NCBI GenBank assembly: GCA_913043185.1
Contig: CAJWMI010000019.1
Location: forward strand, 1 to 22,898
DNA: 22,898 nucleotides
Source: an uncultured Fidelibacterota bacterium
GTDB taxonomy: Bacteria > Marinisomatota > Marinisomatia > Marinisomatales > UBA1611
Reading direction: 5' to 3'
The translations under genes were made by a program, and so were the position numbers. Positions 7,660 to 16,334 of this stretch are shown in pieces. Each line of letters opens with the position of its first letter. Position 1 is the first letter of the stretch. The notes beneath the pieces were generated by a model that had not been told where the DNA came from, did no database searches, and saw nothing but the letters and a program-made list of their open reading frames with translations.

Positions 7660-8508
7660 ATGGTAAAACTATCCTCTTTCGCAATTAGTATCTTCTTTAT
7701 AATCACACCAATATTTTCTCAGTTTGGGTCAATCAAAATTGATTTTGATGATAGATTACTAAGAAGTGATGAAAAACAGGATCTCCTCAATTTGAAAGAA
7801 GATATTAGACAATTTTATCTTAACACTAGCTGGGACAAAGAATATAGTGATCTGGATATTCCACTTCATATTCAACTAATATTTGAAGGAGCAGCATCAA
7901 AAGGAAATGTGAAAACATATATCTGTAAAGCTTTATTCTCAAATGGTAGTGAGTTAAGATATTTTGACAAAGGCGTTCAATTCTATTATAGTACGGGTAC
8001 TAGTCTTTATTTTGACCTAGTGCTGTTTGAACCTTTATCAGCATTTTTAGCATATTATGCACATATTATATTAGGTGGTGAAATCGACACATATGATTTT
8101 AAAGGCGGAAACACGGCATATGAAATAGCCAGAGATATTGGTCTAAGGGGAGCTGCATCTGATTATCAGAAAGGCTGGGGGACAAGGATTAGTTTAGTAG
8201 ATGATATAAGTAAAAACACGGGATTACGATCTGCTCGCCTATCATATTATATTGCAAAAGATCTAATAAACCAGGGTGACATTGAAGAAGCTGTGAAAGA
8301 ATTTAATAATATGCTAGACGGCTTAGAACAAAGCTACATTGATTTTAGAAGAGAACAATCAACTCAATTTTTTATGAAAATACATTCTGAAACACTAGCA
8401 AAAATATTTAACAAAATTGGTAGAAGAGACCTTCTGACTGATCTAAAGCAGTTGGATCCAGATAATAATAAACTATACCAAATTTATTTAGATAAAATGT
8501 CTAAATAA
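7660..8508 (+). CDS. DUF4835 family protein, PorD-like (type IX secretion associated)
   Basis: A 282-residue secreted protein: signal peptide at residues 1-20 ending IFSQ, then a DUF4835 domain over the rest. Family features visible are an early FYLNTSWDKE (the usual 'N-T-x-W' after a long helix), the strand SLYFDLVLFEPLSAFLAYY, ILGGEIDTYDFKGGNTAYE near 145 (a strongly conserved 'D-T-F/Y-x-x-K-G-G' motif), KGWGTR, and a C-terminal helix ending in FFMKIHSETLAKIF. PorD is a periplasmic or envelope component reported in type IX secretion/gliding bacteria of the Bacteroidota, so this gene is a lineage marker and a hint that the host has that machinery. No other type IX gene is in the window. It stands alone on the + strand, and its last 25 bases overlap the opposing glycosyltransferase gene. 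Start by ATG at 7660; no clear ribosome binding site. Confidence 0.78.
   Translation: MVKLSSFAISIFFIITPIFSQFGSIKIDFDDRLLRSDEKQDLLNLKEDIRQFYLNTSWDKEYSDLDIPLHIQLIFEGAASKGNVKTYICKALFSNGSELRYFDKGVQFYYSTGTSLYFDLVLFEPLSAFLAYYAHIILGGEIDTYDFKGGNTAYEIARDIGLRGAASDYQKGWGTRISLVDDISKNTGLRSARLSYYIAKDLINQGDIEEAVKEFNNMLDGLEQSYIDFRREQSTQFFMKIHSETLAKIFNKIGRRDLLTDLKQLDPDNNKLYQIYLDKMSK
8484..8508. terminator. Inverted repeat over both stop codons, candidate bidirectional terminator
   Basis: The arms TTATTTAGA (8484-8492) and TCTAAATAA (8500-8508) are a perfect 9-base inverted repeat with a 7-base loop. The outer three bases of each arm are the TAA stop codons of the two converging genes, which both end in Ser-Lys-stop. 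On the + strand a run of six T (8513-8518) follows four bases after the stem, as in an intrinsic terminator; on the - strand only a short T run follows. The stem has only one G-C pair, so it would be weak. Confidence 0.45.
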
Positions 8509-9527
8509 GTTCGTTTTTTCAATAAATAATATTTGATAACTATAGAAAACTGCATCATATTTTTCATAATATTATTATCTTTTAATTTTCTTATTTTTGA
8601 AAATTTATATCGTCTTCTAATGATCACTTGAGGATGTGTAACAATCCAAAACAGTGATCTTAAAATAGCTGTTAAGTGCCTCCAGTCTAACATCAACATA
8701 GAATAAAAACATGCAGCTATTTCTAATATTATTCTTGGAATTCCAATAACAATAATATTAGAAATGGAATAATTGCTAAACAACATTAGCAATGAGTTTC
8801 TATGATTAAGATAATATTTTTTATGAGTATACATTGGCAATGTCAGTGCATTTTTATGATAAACTATAGCATTGGGATCAGCCAAAACCTTAAACCCCAT
8901 AGCATATAATCTCCAGCACAGATCAATTTCTTCCATATGTGCAAAAAAAGTTTCATCAAACCCTCCTGCTTTTAAAAATAATTCCTTCCTTACCATAATA
9001 CATGTTCCAGAAGCCCAAAAACATTTTTCTTTATTATCATATTGGCCTTTGTCAGTCTCCTGGAAAGAAAAAAGTCTGCCTCTTGCAAAAGGAAAACAAT
9101 AGATATCCATGTGTCCACCTGATCCACCAGCATAATCAAAGATATTCCTATCATAATAGTTCAAGACCTTTGGCTGTAATGCGGCAACCTCGGGGTTTGA
9201 TTTCATGGTATTAACTAAAACAGATATCCAGTTCTTTTCTTGAACAGTATCATTGTTTAAAAAAATCAAATACTCACCACTGGCGCTATCAGCGCCAATA
9301 TTACAACCGCCCGCATAACCATGATTTTTATCATTTTCGATTAATTGAATATTAGGATAATTAGATTTTACCCACTGAACGCTATTATCGGTTGAGGCAT
9401 TATCAACTATAATTATTTCGACATCAGGAAATTCTGTGGATGAAATTGATTGAAGACATTCAGAGAGAATGTCTATGTTATTCCAATGCGGGATTACAAT
9501 ACTAACAATTGATTTTATATCAGACAA
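8484..9527 (-). CDS. Family 2 glycosyltransferase (WbbL-like)
   Basis: Transfers a sugar from a nucleotide-sugar donor, probably at the cytoplasmic face of the inner membrane. The GT-A fold is shown by SIVIPHWNN at residues 9-17, VDNASTDNS at 41-49, GYAGGCNIG near 70-78 and the DxD-equivalent FLNNDT (Asp93). FDETFFAHMEEIDLCWR near 190-206 is the conserved acceptor-side motif of WbbL-type rhamnosyltransferases. A hydrophobic stretch near residues 255-285 suggests membrane attachment. The start is TTG at 9527, preceded by AGGA; the catalytic fold begins at residue 6, so no later ATG would do. It begins 16 bases after the DUF2723 stop, so the two are probably co-transcribed and may act on the same envelope glycan or glycoprotein. 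The 3' end overlaps DUF4835 by 25 bases. Confidence 0.88.
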   Translation of the reverse strand: MSDIKSIVSIVIPHWNNIDILSECLQSISSTEFPDVEIIIVDNASTDNSVQWVKSNYPNIQLIENDKNHGYAGGCNIGADSASGEYLIFLNNDTVQEKNWISVLVNTMKSNPEVAALQPKVLNYYDRNIFDYAGGSGGHMDIYCFPFARGRLFSFQETDKGQYDNKEKCFWASGTCIMVRKELFLKAGGFDETFFAHMEEIDLCWRLYAMGFKVLADPNAIVYHKNALTLPMYTHKKYYLNHRNSLLMLFSNYSISNIIVIGIPRIILEIAACFYSMLMLDWRHLTAILRSLFWIVTHPQVIIRRRYKFSKIRKLKDNNIMKNMMQFSIVIKYYLLKKRTYLDILSK

Positions 9528-9543
9528 AATCCTATTTGATTCA

Positions 9544-12489
9544 TTAATCTTGGCTACGTACTTCTTCTAATAATTTTTTGGCATTATTATCATTTGGAAA
9601 TCGGGAGATCCAATTAACCAAAACATCCTCAGCCTCTAAATACCTACTGGTCGATTTATATATATATACCAGAGAAGATACTATGTCTGGGAAAGCTTTT
9701 TGCCATCTATTCCAACGAGCAGTAGATACGGACCCTTTTGAAAATCCTTTAATTTTTACCATATTTTCCATTTTTATATATTCATTTTGCAAATCTGATA
9801 AAATATTGATAGCCATTTCGGTATCATCAAGCTCTCTAAAATAAACATTTGCATATTCAACTTTGTTACTAGGAGATAAACCACTCATTGATATTAATTC
9901 ATCAAGGATATCTTTCATTGAATCTTTTCGATTAAGGTCACCATATAATCTAGCAACCTGATAATGAAGATCCTCTGATGTTATGGGGATTGTTGATTCG
10001 GGTATATTAAACCTCATCTGATCTAATACTGAAACTGCTTTTTCACTGAGATCAATTAAAACATATTCATCAGGGCTTTTCTTTCTTTTTTCTTGCTGAT
10101 AATCCATATAGTATGTAACCGCAAGCTGCATATAAGCACTTCGATAATTCTGCAGTAGTCGAATAACTTGATCATTATAATATATTTTATTATTCCCTAG
10201 ATTTCTGAACATATATCCAGGAAGATATTCCCGAGACCAGTTTTTGTATTCTTCATCAATCGGACTGTTAAAACCAGACATTGTAAAATCCGTTGACCAA
10301 TCATCAGGACCTATTTGTGTCATTAAATTTTTATGCATCATACTTTGGTCAACAGGGCTTGTTTTATGGCTCTTAAGTTGAAATGTAAGTCCTTGCATGT
10401 CTAAATATGAGTCTAACCCAATTCTATTTGACTGAGAAACCGTAACCGCAAAATATATTGGTACTTTCCAACCAGCATCTTTTATAATTCTTAATATCAT
10501 GATATCCTGAACCCTGAGCGCTTGTCCAGCAAAAGTAGGCTTCAGGCTCCACTCTATATATCCTTCATCATTTTCTGGATCATTTTTTACTGGAACCTGT
10601 ACCTTTTTTTCTTCCCACCTTTGCAATCTAGAGGTAATTGCATCCACCTGATTATCTGAAAGATTTATAAATTTCGTTTCAGCTGGCCTTGCCTCTTTCC
10701 ATTGCTTTATATACCAAGGTGTATTAAGAAGGCTTAGGTTAACAACAGCGACATCTTTTCTAACATTTTCTACTTCTTGTAAATACCACAATGGGAAAGT
10801 ATCATTGTCACCATTAGTAAATAATATGCCATTTGGGCCTACAGATTGTAAAATATTATAACTGTAGTCCCATGCTACATAGTTTCCAGATCTATCGTGG
10901 GAATGATAGTTTACACTTAGCATTACACCAGGCATAAATAGCATAATCAGAACAAGCATAATTGATATAAGCCTAGTTTTAACTTCTGTATTATTGATTT
11001 TAACCTGGATAAACTCTCCAATTGCAGCTACACCTGCACCAATCCATATTGAAAAAGCAAAAAAACTTCCGACATAAGAATAATCTCGCTCTCTGGGCTG
11101 AGGATCATCTTGGTTTAAATATATTATTATTGCATATCCCGTGAGTAGAAACAAAGACATAATGGAAAAGGACATCCTCTGGTCCTTACTCCCATGGTAT
11201 AACATACCTAATAGTCCAATTATAAGCGCCAGAGGAAGCCCAAACTGAGACCAGTCCACCCCATCCTCCCTCTTATTCGCTCCCATAGGCGTCACTCCAT
11301 CATTCGTAGATGAACCACGACCAGCAAATTGCCATAAAAAATATCTGTTATACATTTTTTTAATCTGATAATCCCAGAAAAAATCCCACTGCTTATCCAT
11401 ATCGGTTTTCCTGTACTGTGCCTTCTGACGTGAAGAATAAGAACCGTTATTTGCTGGTGGCCCAACGACTTCATACATTTGCCTTAGTCCCCTAAAGCGC
11501 CTTGGGAATTGACCAACACTACCGTATTGTTCTCTCTCAAGATATGATATCATAGATTCAACAGTCTCTGGATCATTTTCATCAATTGTTGGATCCTGGT
11601 TTGATCGAATAAAAATCATTGTATAGGTGGAATATCCAATCAGAATTAGCACTACAGACGTTGCAGTCACACTAAGTACGTGCTGTTTATTCATGATAGC
11701 CCAGACCATTAAACCAAAAACTGAGAATATTAATAGTGCGGTGCCTCCTACACCTAAAAACCCAGCAGCCATTTTTGGCAAACCTTTAATAATTCCATTA
11801 TGTATTACAAAAAATATGATCGCTGTTATTAATACATTAATACTAAAAGATTTCCATTCAACTTTGTATTTTCTAAAATATATTATTAAAGTGATAAATG
11901 GAATTGTTAGCAGGTTTAATAAATGCAGTCCCGTTGCAAGACCTATCATATAGGCAATAATGAGTATATATCTTTCGTGATTATTTTCATCAGCTTTTTC
12001 ATTCCATAATAATATGAGCCAAACAACAATAGCAGTAAAAAATGTACTAAATGCGTAAACCTCCGCCTCTACTGCATTGAACCAATGGCTATCAGTAAAT
12101 GCAAACGTCAGGGCTCCAACGGCTCCGGCTCCAAATACAATCAATACGTCCGTCAAATTTTTTACTTTACCTCTCCAATGTGTGACTACCTTAACAATCG
12201 TTAGATATAGTAGCATGACAGCCAGAGCACTAACAAGTGGGGAAATAATATTAACACGAAATGCAATGTCTTCATTAATCGGTATCATCGAAAAAATACG
12301 GCCAAGTAATAAAAAGAATGGGCTCCCGGGAGGGTGAGGCACTCCAAGTGTATGAGATACTGCAATAAATTCGCCACAGTCCCAATATGAAACTGTAGGC
12401 GCCATCGTATCAAAGTAGATAACAAAGGTTATTAAAAAAATTATTAAGGCGACTAAACGATTTAGTCTTATATAGTTAATCTCTACCAA
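9544..12489 (-). CDS. DUF2723 family membrane protein (O-mannosyltransferase-like GT-C)
   Basis: A 981-residue protein. The N-terminal half has about a dozen membrane helices of the GT-C/PMT type. The first periplasmic loop carries the acidic motif DCGEF (Asp37, Glu40) and PHPPGSPFF (51-59), the DUF2723 hallmark corresponding to the catalytic acid of protein O-mannosyltransferases. A soluble half follows, with the conserved FTNGDNDTFPLWYLQEVE, and the last 200 residues look helical and TPR-like. The start is TTG at 12489: the first ATG-encoded Met, residue 29, would remove the first membrane helix and fall just before the active-site loop. It follows DUF1844 by three bases and precedes a family 2 glycosyltransferase by 16. 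Transfer of a lipid-linked sugar to exported proteins is inferred from fold; the true substrate is unknown. Confidence 0.87.
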   Translation of the reverse strand: MVEINYIRLNRLVALIIFLITFVIYFDTMAPTVSYWDCGEFIAVSHTLGVPHPPGSPFFLLLGRIFSMIPINEDIAFRVNIISPLVSALAVMLLYLTIVKVVTHWRGKVKNLTDVLIVFGAGAVGALTFAFTDSHWFNAVEAEVYAFSTFFTAIVVWLILLWNEKADENNHERYILIIAYMIGLATGLHLLNLLTIPFITLIIYFRKYKVEWKSFSINVLITAIIFFVIHNGIIKGLPKMAAGFLGVGGTALLIFSVFGLMVWAIMNKQHVLSVTATSVVLILIGYSTYTMIFIRSNQDPTIDENDPETVESMISYLEREQYGSVGQFPRRFRGLRQMYEVVGPPANNGSYSSRQKAQYRKTDMDKQWDFFWDYQIKKMYNRYFLWQFAGRGSSTNDGVTPMGANKREDGVDWSQFGLPLALIIGLLGMLYHGSKDQRMSFSIMSLFLLTGYAIIIYLNQDDPQPRERDYSYVGSFFAFSIWIGAGVAAIGEFIQVKINNTEVKTRLISIMLVLIMLFMPGVMLSVNYHSHDRSGNYVAWDYSYNILQSVGPNGILFTNGDNDTFPLWYLQEVENVRKDVAVVNLSLLNTPWYIKQWKEARPAETKFINLSDNQVDAITSRLQRWEEKKVQVPVKNDPENDEGYIEWSLKPTFAGQALRVQDIMILRIIKDAGWKVPIYFAVTVSQSNRIGLDSYLDMQGLTFQLKSHKTSPVDQSMMHKNLMTQIGPDDWSTDFTMSGFNSPIDEEYKNWSREYLPGYMFRNLGNNKIYYNDQVIRLLQNYRSAYMQLAVTYYMDYQQEKRKKSPDEYVLIDLSEKAVSVLDQMRFNIPESTIPITSEDLHYQVARLYGDLNRKDSMKDILDELISMSGLSPSNKVEYANVYFRELDDTEMAINILSDLQNEYIKMENMVKIKGFSKGSVSTARWNRWQKAFPDIVSSLVYIYKSTSRYLEAEDVLVNWISRFPNDNNAKKLLEEVRSQD

Positions 12490-12492
12490 AGT

Positions 12493-12807
12493 TTAATCTT
12501 TCTTCTTTTTAATCTTTTTTGGTTCCTTTTTTTCTTTACTAATATTTTTTTCATCTATCAAGTTAAGTTTTAGTTCACTAACTGTATTTATAAGCATTTG
12601 TTCCTCATAGTCCGTTAGATTACCTTTCATTTTTTCCTGCATCATATCTAATAAATCAATATAAAAGGATGCTTGTTCTATATTGACTCTAGATTTTTCT
12701 GTCATAGGATTTTTTATTTTCCCTAGTGAAATCCACGCACTAGACTGGAAAGTCCCAACAAGATACATAAAAAGTTTTTCTTTTTCAGATAAAATATCTT
12801 TATTCAT
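12493..12807 (-). CDS. DUF1844 family small protein
   Basis: A 104-residue soluble protein of DUF1844. The family signature is clear: KLFMYLVGTFQSSAWISLGK (11-30) followed by KNPMT, then a helical segment with QASFYIDLLDMMQEK and NLTDYEEQMLINT. It ends in a lysine-rich tail (last 20 residues) likely to be disordered or to bind nucleic acid or acidic surfaces. Function of the family is not established to my knowledge. It is the first gene of a probable three-gene unit: the DUF2723 gene begins three bases after its stop. The 77 bases between it and recG hold no convincing promoter or hairpin that I can see. Confidence 0.85.
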   Translation of the reverse strand: MNKDILSEKEKLFMYLVGTFQSSAWISLGKIKNPMTEKSRVNIEQASFYIDLLDMMQEKMKGNLTDYEEQMLINTVSELKLNLIDEKNISKEKKEPKKIKKKKD

Positions 12808-12884
12808 TAATAATTGATTTCTTTTAAAAACAAAAGTCGGGGAATTTAAACTAGAGTACTGACATACAAAATGATAATAGAAGC

Positions 12885-14960
12885 TTAATTTAGTTTAATT
12901 ATATCTAATCTATCTTTATAATCTATCATAACCCGCTTCTTGATTAAAGCATGATTTTCAAGTTTTGGATCTTTATCGATAATATCAATTGCTAGTTTTC
13001 TTGCTTTTCTTATAATTGGACCGTCAGTTATCATATCTGCTATCTTATATTTTATAAATCCGCTCTGTTGGTATCCAATGTAATCCCCTGGCCCTCGTAG
13101 CATTAAATCTTCATCAGCAATCCTAAAACCATCAGCGGTTTCCTCCATTATCCCTAATCTAGTAGACGACTTTTCATTGGTACCATGGTTTACAAGTATA
13201 CAATAACTTTTTTCTGTGCCTCGACCAACTCTACCGCGAAGCTGGTGTAGCTGAGTCAGTCCAAAACGCTCAGCATGTTCAATAAGCATTATTGTTGCAT
13301 TGGGTACATCAATACCTACTTCAATTACAGTAGTTGCTACTAAAATATTAATTTTGTTTTTCTCAAAATCTCTCATAATTGATTTTTTTTCATCTGACTT
13401 CATTTTCCCATGGATTAGTCCCATCTCAATATCTGGAAATATATTATTTTTTAATTCCTTATACATGTCCACAGCGGCTGCAATGTCACTTTTTTCTGAT
13501 TCTTCAACTAGGGGATATACGATCATGCATTGCTGGCTTAGCCCTATCTGCTTCTTGATAAATGAGTAAACCTTCGGGAGTCTTTGAGAGTCAATTACCT
13601 TAGTAGTGATAGGAATTCTATTTTTTGGGAGTTCATCGATTATTGATAAATCCATATCTCCCATATATGTTATAGAAAGTGTTCTCGGGATTGGTGTTGC
13701 GGTCATTGATAAAAAATGGGGATTTATACCTTTTTCTGCAAGCTTATTACGTTGTCCAACTCCAAATCGATGTTGTTCATCTATAATAACTAGTCCTAGA
13801 TTTTTAAAGTTTACGTCTTCTTGGATAATAGCATGAGTTCCAATCACAACAGATATTTTTCCAGCTTCTATATTATTGATTATTAATTTTCTGTCTTTTT
13901 TATTCATTTTACCAATTAGTAAGCAACATGTTATTCTTGCTTTAGATAATTCTTTTTGAAATGATTCATAGTGCTGTGTGGCTAAAATCTCTGTTGGGGC
14001 CATTAATGAGACCTGAACATTATTACCGACCGCCAAAGCAGTAGAGAGTATAGCAACAATGGTTTTTCCAGAGCCTACATCCCCCTGAAGCAGTCTGTTC
14101 ATACATACACTTTTTTTCATGTCTGAGTGAATTTCTCGAATCACTCTTTTTTGAGCTTTTGTTAATTCAAATCTTAATGTATTACGGATTGATTTAAAAT
14201 ATGGGCCTACATCTTTTAGTGCCTTTGTTTTTTCATTTTTTATATACCTTTTAACCAGTGCCATAAAAATCTGTAATAAAAAATGTTCATCAAACTTTAA
14301 TCGGTATATGGCTTTATTAAGTTTTTCTATACTGTCAGGGTAGTGAATCTGTTTTAATGATTCATCCAGCCTGTATAAATTATTTGATCTAATTAATAAA
14401 TCATTAAACATATCATTAACTGAATTAACACTGTTAAGCGCCTCTATAATAGTTTTTCTGATTAATCGTTGTTCAATGCCGGCAGACCTTAGTTCAATGG
14501 TCAAAGGATAAATCGGAATAATGGATCCAGTATTTGACGGGTTATGATCATGATCTAATCTATCAAATTCAGGATGATTGATTGTAAGCCCGTTGTACCA
14601 TTCAACCTTACCATGGACTGCAATGGTATCTCCCTTTTTAAATAACTTTTTGATAAATCTGATTGAGTTAAACCATGTTAGGGTAATCAGTCCTGTTCCA
14701 TCCGTAACAACTACCTGAAAAATTTTTTTATGGCGCGTAGATCTTTCGCCAAACGTTTCGACTGTACCCACAATATTAAATTTATTACCACGAGTAACGT
14801 CTCTAATAAGTGTTATATTAGTTCTGTCTAAATGTTTTCTAGGAAAATAATATACTAATTCTCTAATAGAATTTATTTGATGATCAGAAAATACTTTAGC
14901 TCGTTGAGAGCCAATTTGACTTAACTTTGTTATTGTATCATCAATATCAAAGCTGTTCAT
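12885..14960 (-). CDS. recG: ATP-dependent DNA helicase RecG
   Basis: Branch-migrating helicase that regresses stalled replication forks and processes Holliday junctions. Domain order matches the family: an N-terminal wedge/OB domain (residues about 50-150, with TDGTG and LTWFN), then two helicase lobes. Walker A is GDVGSGKT (293-300), the DExH box is DEQHRFG (Asp394-Gly400), motif III is MTATPIPRT, and motif VI is LRGRVGRG. The C-terminus has the RecG-specific GPGDYIGYQQSG ahead of the last helices. Length 691 is normal. ATG start without a visible Shine-Dalgarno. It lies 42 bases downstream of the DUF4139 gene on the same strand, so it could be read through from the valS unit, though no functional link is evident. 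Confidence 0.97.
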   Translation of the reverse strand: MNSFDIDDTITKLSQIGSQRAKVFSDHQINSIRELVYYFPRKHLDRTNITLIRDVTRGNKFNIVGTVETFGERSTRHKKIFQVVVTDGTGLITLTWFNSIRFIKKLFKKGDTIAVHGKVEWYNGLTINHPEFDRLDHDHNPSNTGSIIPIYPLTIELRSAGIEQRLIRKTIIEALNSVNSVNDMFNDLLIRSNNLYRLDESLKQIHYPDSIEKLNKAIYRLKFDEHFLLQIFMALVKRYIKNEKTKALKDVGPYFKSIRNTLRFELTKAQKRVIREIHSDMKKSVCMNRLLQGDVGSGKTIVAILSTALAVGNNVQVSLMAPTEILATQHYESFQKELSKARITCCLLIGKMNKKDRKLIINNIEAGKISVVIGTHAIIQEDVNFKNLGLVIIDEQHRFGVGQRNKLAEKGINPHFLSMTATPIPRTLSITYMGDMDLSIIDELPKNRIPITTKVIDSQRLPKVYSFIKKQIGLSQQCMIVYPLVEESEKSDIAAAVDMYKELKNNIFPDIEMGLIHGKMKSDEKKSIMRDFEKNKINILVATTVIEVGIDVPNATIMLIEHAERFGLTQLHQLRGRVGRGTEKSYCILVNHGTNEKSSTRLGIMEETADGFRIADEDLMLRGPGDYIGYQQSGFIKYKIADMITDGPIIRKARKLAIDIIDKDPKLENHALIKKRVMIDYKDRLDIIKLN

Positions 14961-15002
14961 ATGATTGTCAGATTTCAGTTATAACTTCTCTAATTAACTG
15001 TA

Positions 15003-16334
15003 CTACTTCCATTCTTTTTTGTAGGTATATGTAATATACTCTTTATTACCCGGCTCTAAATTAATTAAAAAATAAATAGTGGACGCATCCTCTTTCTGAT
15101 AATCGTGTGATTGATCTTTAATAACCCAGTCACCATTAATATGTTCAACAATTTTGATATGCACAGGATCTGTCCTGGTGTTATTTATGGCTACCTCAAT
15201 TACAGCTTCTTCACTTTTTCTTTGTCTATCATAGTTCAATACTTTTCGTTTTCCAGTAATATCAAAAGCATATCCCGCTTGGACTGTTGATGTCTCACCC
15301 TTAGGCACTTGCCCCATCTGATCAGATCCAATATATTCAATTCCACCTGATCCAGAAAATGTATACATATCAATTTTACCAGCAGGAAGCGGAATGCCTA
15401 ACCCGTGTACTTCCGTATTGGATAGTGTAAGCTCTACTTTCAATGGCTCTTCTTTTTGTTGTCTTTCAGAATTTTCAAACACATAAACTTTTTGATAGTC
15501 AACGCTGAGTGGACCATACATTCGGACGGTTATACTCTCTTTTGCAATCAGCTTTTTTATATTTCCAATAACATAAATATGATAATCCCCGAGAGAAGCC
15601 TGTTTCATTTCTGGGGCCATGTTCCTTTCCATTGATAATTTACTTGAGGAGTGAGATCTTACGGGTTTTACGTTATTTAGTTTCCCCTCTACAAGTTGAA
15701 TATTTGTGTTTAAATAATCTTTACTAGAGTTGTTAAATATAACTGCCTCTGCAACTAGTTCACCATTTTCCTGGCCATTTATTATCAATCGATATATTGT
15801 ATTCCAAGATATATTACTTAGCTTGTAAACAAGATCGCCTTCTAGTTCCCCTGCTGTATTGTTTTTAATATTCCATAATAAATATGAAGATAAATTAGGA
15901 TTATTGATTTTATCCTTACTCTCTATGTACTCAATGTTCTCTTTGTTAAAACTGCGGATACCATTCTTACTTTGTATTGTTATAATTTTTTTTGATATTT
16001 CTAAGAGTTTACCACTTATAGCTTTTCCATTTTTTGGCTTTACACTTATAAGGCTACCTTCTTTAGACTTAAAATACTCATCACTAGAAAATATCTTGTC
16101 AACAAACCTCTGACTTAATACCTGAGCATTATCAAAATTAATAAAAGGTGTATCTTTGTGTATGCTGAGTGGTATATCATCATACTTGATTAAACTTTTC
16201 CCCTTAGGAATATTATTCCAGATTATTTTTTGTTTAACTAGGGCAGTTCCATCTTTGTAAACTGTCATTTTTGAGTCTTTAGAAGACTGAGCAATTAAAA
16301 AACAGATTAGAAATGGTATAATAAATTTTTTCAT
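15003..16334 (-). CDS. DUF4139 domain secreted protein
   Basis: A 443-residue protein with a short signal peptide (residues 1-16, ending LIAQSS), so periplasmic or surface-exposed. The DUF4139 family is recognised from the opening VYKDGTALVKQ, the central NISWNTIYRLIING, and a C-terminal beta region with GKRKVLNYDRQRK, KIVEHINGDWVI and LEPGNKEYITYTYKKEW. Proteins of this family are beta-rich and of unknown function; the usual N-terminal DUF4140 partner is not obvious here. Its ATG overlaps the TGA of valS in an ATGA junction, so translation is probably coupled to valS. No catalytic residues can be proposed. Confidence 0.78.
   Translation of the reverse strand: MKKFIIPFLICFLIAQSSKDSKMTVYKDGTALVKQKIIWNNIPKGKSLIKYDDIPLSIHKDTPFINFDNAQVLSQRFVDKIFSSDEYFKSKEGSLISVKPKNGKAISGKLLEISKKIITIQSKNGIRSFNKENIEYIESKDKINNPNLSSYLLWNIKNNTAGELEGDLVYKLSNISWNTIYRLIINGQENGELVAEAVIFNNSSKDYLNTNIQLVEGKLNNVKPVRSHSSSKLSMERNMAPEMKQASLGDYHIYVIGNIKKLIAKESITVRMYGPLSVDYQKVYVFENSERQQKEEPLKVELTLSNTEVHGLGIPLPAGKIDMYTFSGSGGIEYIGSDQMGQVPKGETSTVQAGYAFDITGKRKVLNYDRQRKSEEAVIEVAINNTRTDPVHIKIVEHINGDWVIKDQSHDYQKEDASTIYFLINLEPGNKEYITYTYKKEWK

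Noticed and set aside
11627..11953. Plus-strand open frame of 108 codons inside DUF2723
   Set aside because: Antisense to membrane helices of DUF2723; hydrophobic helices commonly leave open frames on the opposite strand.
12808..12884. Possible promoter or small RNA between recG and DUF1844
   Set aside because: TTGTAT and TAAATT are only 15 bases apart and no hairpin is present; nothing supportable in this spacer.
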